Positions 11,257 to 12,809 of a stretch of 12,809 nt of DNA are shown one piece after another. The first letter of the stretch is position 1; every line of letters starts with the position of its first letter. A model generated the notes under the pieces. It was not told where the DNA came from. It made no database searches and worked only from the letters and a program-made list of their open reading frames with translations. The stretch is from Candidatus Margulisiibacteriota bacterium (GTDB lineage Bacteria; Margulisbacteria; WOR-1; O2-12-FULL-45-9): NCBI GenBank assembly GCA_028714935.1, contig JAQTLJ010000020.1, forward strand, positions 1 to 12,809, in the 5' to 3' direction. A program made the position numbers and the translations under genes.

Positions 11257-12809
11257 ATGCTGGAAGCAACGAGAAATGTCAATGAAGTCCAAAATATGCG
11301 CCGGGCGTTGCCTCGGTTCCGACCGCGCTTATTGCCGGTGCAGACGGGGGAGGTAAGGGTAACGCAGAATGATCCTGAGTTTTTGAAACTTAAGGGAGCC
11401 GGTTATGAAAATGCCAATAAATTGATCAATTTGCTGGGGAAGCCTAAGGATTATTTTGGGGACAGCCAACCTTTTGAAGGAGTGATATTTTACCGGCGAT
11501 TGTCAGGCACGCATACCGTTTGGGTATTCCGCTTTATTGACCTGCCGAAGGTGGCGCAAATACTGAAGCAAGAAATAAAAGGCGTAAAGTTGGAAGCGGT
11601 GCAACCAGGAGAGATCAGAATAACCAGTTCTGATCCTGACTTTGGTCGATTATGGGGAAATACTGCTGAGAACGCCCAATGTTTGAACAGCAAAAAGATG
11701 CTCGGGGATCCAGCGCACTGCTCTGAAGAAAGCAAGCTGCTTGACGGAGTGCTCTTTGCCCGGCGTCTGTCCGGCTCAAATCCGGTTTGGGTTTTTCAAC
11801 CAGATGTCTTTTCGGGGGTGGCCGGGTTGTTAAAGACAGGCTATGACGAAGTGAAGTTAAAAGAAATCCAGCCGGGAGAGGTTCGGGTAACGCACCATGA
11901 CCCTGAATTTAGCCGATTGTGGGGTGATACGGAAAAGAATGAGCAAAGTTTAAAGAAGGAGTTGGGCGATCCTGAGCAGTGTTTTGAGGAAAGCAAGGAG
12001 CGGGGCGGGGTGCACTTTGACCGGCGGCTATCCGGGCCGAACAAAGTTTGGGTCTTTCAACCAGATGCCTTTTCGGGGGTGGCCGGGCTGTTAAAGACGG
12101 GCTATGACGAAGTGAAATTAAAAGAGGTCCAACCGGGAGAGGTTAGGGTCTCATGTAATGATTCCGAATTTCGCAGGTTATGGGGATCACCAATTAAGAA
12201 TGTCGAAAGCTTGAATAGTGAAGGTCTGCTAGGACACCCTGAACAGTGTTTTAAAGAAAGTAAGGAGCGGGGCGGAGTGCACTTTGATCGGCGGCTATCC
12301 GGGCCGAACAAAGTTTGGGTTTTTCAACCAACTGCCTTTTCGGGGGTGGCCGGGTTGTTAAAGACGGGCTATGACGAGGTGAAGTTAAAAGAAGTCCAGC
12401 CGGAAGAGATCCGAGTGACGAGAACCGATCCTGAATTTGTCAATTTGGGCGGGAATAATAGGCGATATGCTAAGGCCCTGAACAGCGAAGATATGCTGGG
12501 CGATCCTGAGCGGTGTTCTGAAGAAAGCAGGGAACAGGGTGGGGTGTGCTTTAATCGGCGCCGGTCCGGCAGCCACAAGCGCTGGGTCTATCAACCGCAA
12601 GACCGGCTGAAGGTGGAAAGATATTTGATCCAAAAAGGGGTCATCAACGAAAAACAGATATTTTGCTGGCATGAAGATTTTTGTCTTGAAGTTGCTGGTG
12701 ATCAGCGGCGGCTGGCAGCCATCGAGCAGAGAATGAGCTTTGCCTCGAACGAGGAAAGAACGGTCGGTTTGCTGTTGAAAAGGTATGGCTTGATCGATCA
12801 ATTCCGATC
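11257..12809 (+). CDS. Unrecognised protein with tandem ~88-residue modules (3' end outside window)
   Basis: A frame from ATG 11257 stays open for 517 codons to the window edge. After a basic 27-residue start come four full modules and a fifth that diverges, each 87-89 residues. Each module has D-P-E-F near its start (DSEF in the fourth), an LG-x-P segment and a hallmark G-V-x-F-x-R-R-x-S-G, then W-V-F/Y. In modules 2-4 this is followed by SGVAGLLKTGYDEVKLKE. The order helix, LG-x-P, R-R-x-S-G, strand recalls excisionase/MerR-like winged HTH DNA-binding units, but that is inference. After the fifth module comes a segment with CWHEDFC and then SFASNEERTVGLLLKRYGL, probably the start of another domain. 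The gene is divergent from the radical SAM operon and lacks a ribosome binding site. I do not know a named family for it. Confidence 0.85.
   Translation, partial: MLEATRNVNEVQNMRRALPRFRPRLLPVQTGEVRVTQNDPEFLKLKGAGYENANKLINLLGKPKDYFGDSQPFEGVIFYRRLSGTHTVWVFRFIDLPKVAQILKQEIKGVKLEAVQPGEIRITSSDPDFGRLWGNTAENAQCLNSKKMLGDPAHCSEESKLLDGVLFARRLSGSNPVWVFQPDVFSGVAGLLKTGYDEVKLKEIQPGEVRVTHHDPEFSRLWGDTEKNEQSLKKELGDPEQCFEESKERGGVHFDRRLSGPNKVWVFQPDAFSGVAGLLKTGYDEVKLKEVQPGEVRVSCNDSEFRRLWGSPIKNVESLNSEGLLGHPEQCFKESKERGGVHFDRRLSGPNKVWVFQPTAFSGVAGLLKTGYDEVKLKEVQPEEIRVTRTDPEFVNLGGNNRRYAKALNSEDMLGDPERCSEESREQGGVCFNRRRSGSHKRWVYQPQDRLKVERYLIQKGVINEKQIFCWHEDFCLEVAGDQRRLAAIEQRMSFASNEERTVGLLLKRYGLIDQFR
11338..12600 (+). 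repeat. Five tandem coding repeats, period 261 or 267 bp
   Basis: Units start at 11338, 11599, 11866, 12127 and 12394, with lengths of 87, 89, 87 and 89 codons; the fifth diverges after about 12600. Each has a variable first half and a conserved second half. In units 3 and 4 the stretches 12001-12129 and 12268-12396 differ at 9 of 129 bases by hand count; of the 8 codons that differ, 7 changes are synonymous. The period is too long and the repeat too clearly coding for a CRISPR. Confidence 0.9.

Noticed and set aside
11338..12600. CRISPR array
   Set aside because: The repeats are 261-267 bp, coding, in one frame, and without short spacers.
11490..12801. Several open frames on the - strand across the repeat array
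   Set aside because: They repeat with the same period as the + strand modules and encode low-complexity basic/serine-rich peptides. They are mirror images of the repeat gene.

Overview
The window looks like chromosomal DNA of a bacterium with an outer membrane, probably from an uncultured candidate lineage. Several features point that way: an SppA-type protease carrying an outer-membrane-barrel-like N-terminal domain, a bacterial deoxyhypusine-synthase-like gene next to agmatinase, and a TatD-linked type radical SAM gene next to rsmH. I cannot place the phylum. Margulisbacteria (WOR-1) or Elusimicrobia-like bacteria are only a guess.

Layout. (1) 1-2070, + strand, GC-rich: a polyamine operon with the end of an unrecognised gene, a deoxyhypusine/homospermidine-synthase-like gene, agmatinase (speB) and a 36-codon reading frame. 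(2) About 2100-5580, clearly more AT-rich: an accessory island. On the + strand it has a DUF6932-type minimal nucleotidyltransferase-like gene, an XRE-HTH/ImmA-IrrE metallopeptidase fusion and a 'beta family' protein. Convergent to these is an sce7726-family PD-(D/E)xK-like protein on the - strand. A good sigma70-type promoter with a near-perfect palindrome over its -10 box starts the + strand operon. This looks like a self-regulated toxin-antitoxin or defence cassette inserted between two housekeeping operons. (3) 5583-7119, - strand: gltX followed by a very short reading frame. (4) 7135-9534, + strand: a large sppA-like gene. (5) 9482-11215, - strand: a radical SAM gene, rsmH and an ftsL-like gene, overlapping like an operon and recalling the start of a dcw division cluster. 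(6) 11257 to the end of the window, + strand: an open frame with no stop, encoding a protein built from about five tandem modules of 87-89 residues. I do not recognise this family.

How the genes work together. Region 1 would turn agmatine into putrescine and then probably homospermidine. Region 2 is the candidate self-regulated defence or addiction unit. Regions 3-5 are translation, envelope and division genes. Region 6 is the least explained coding sequence.

A theme across the window is that the first gene of most transcription units has a -10-like box ending only 6-9 nt before the ATG and lacks a convincing Shine-Dalgarno sequence. This suggests leaderless mRNAs. Genes inside operons more often have purine-rich ribosome binding sites. 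The two overlapping -10 boxes between gltX and sppA form a perfect 12-bp palindrome.
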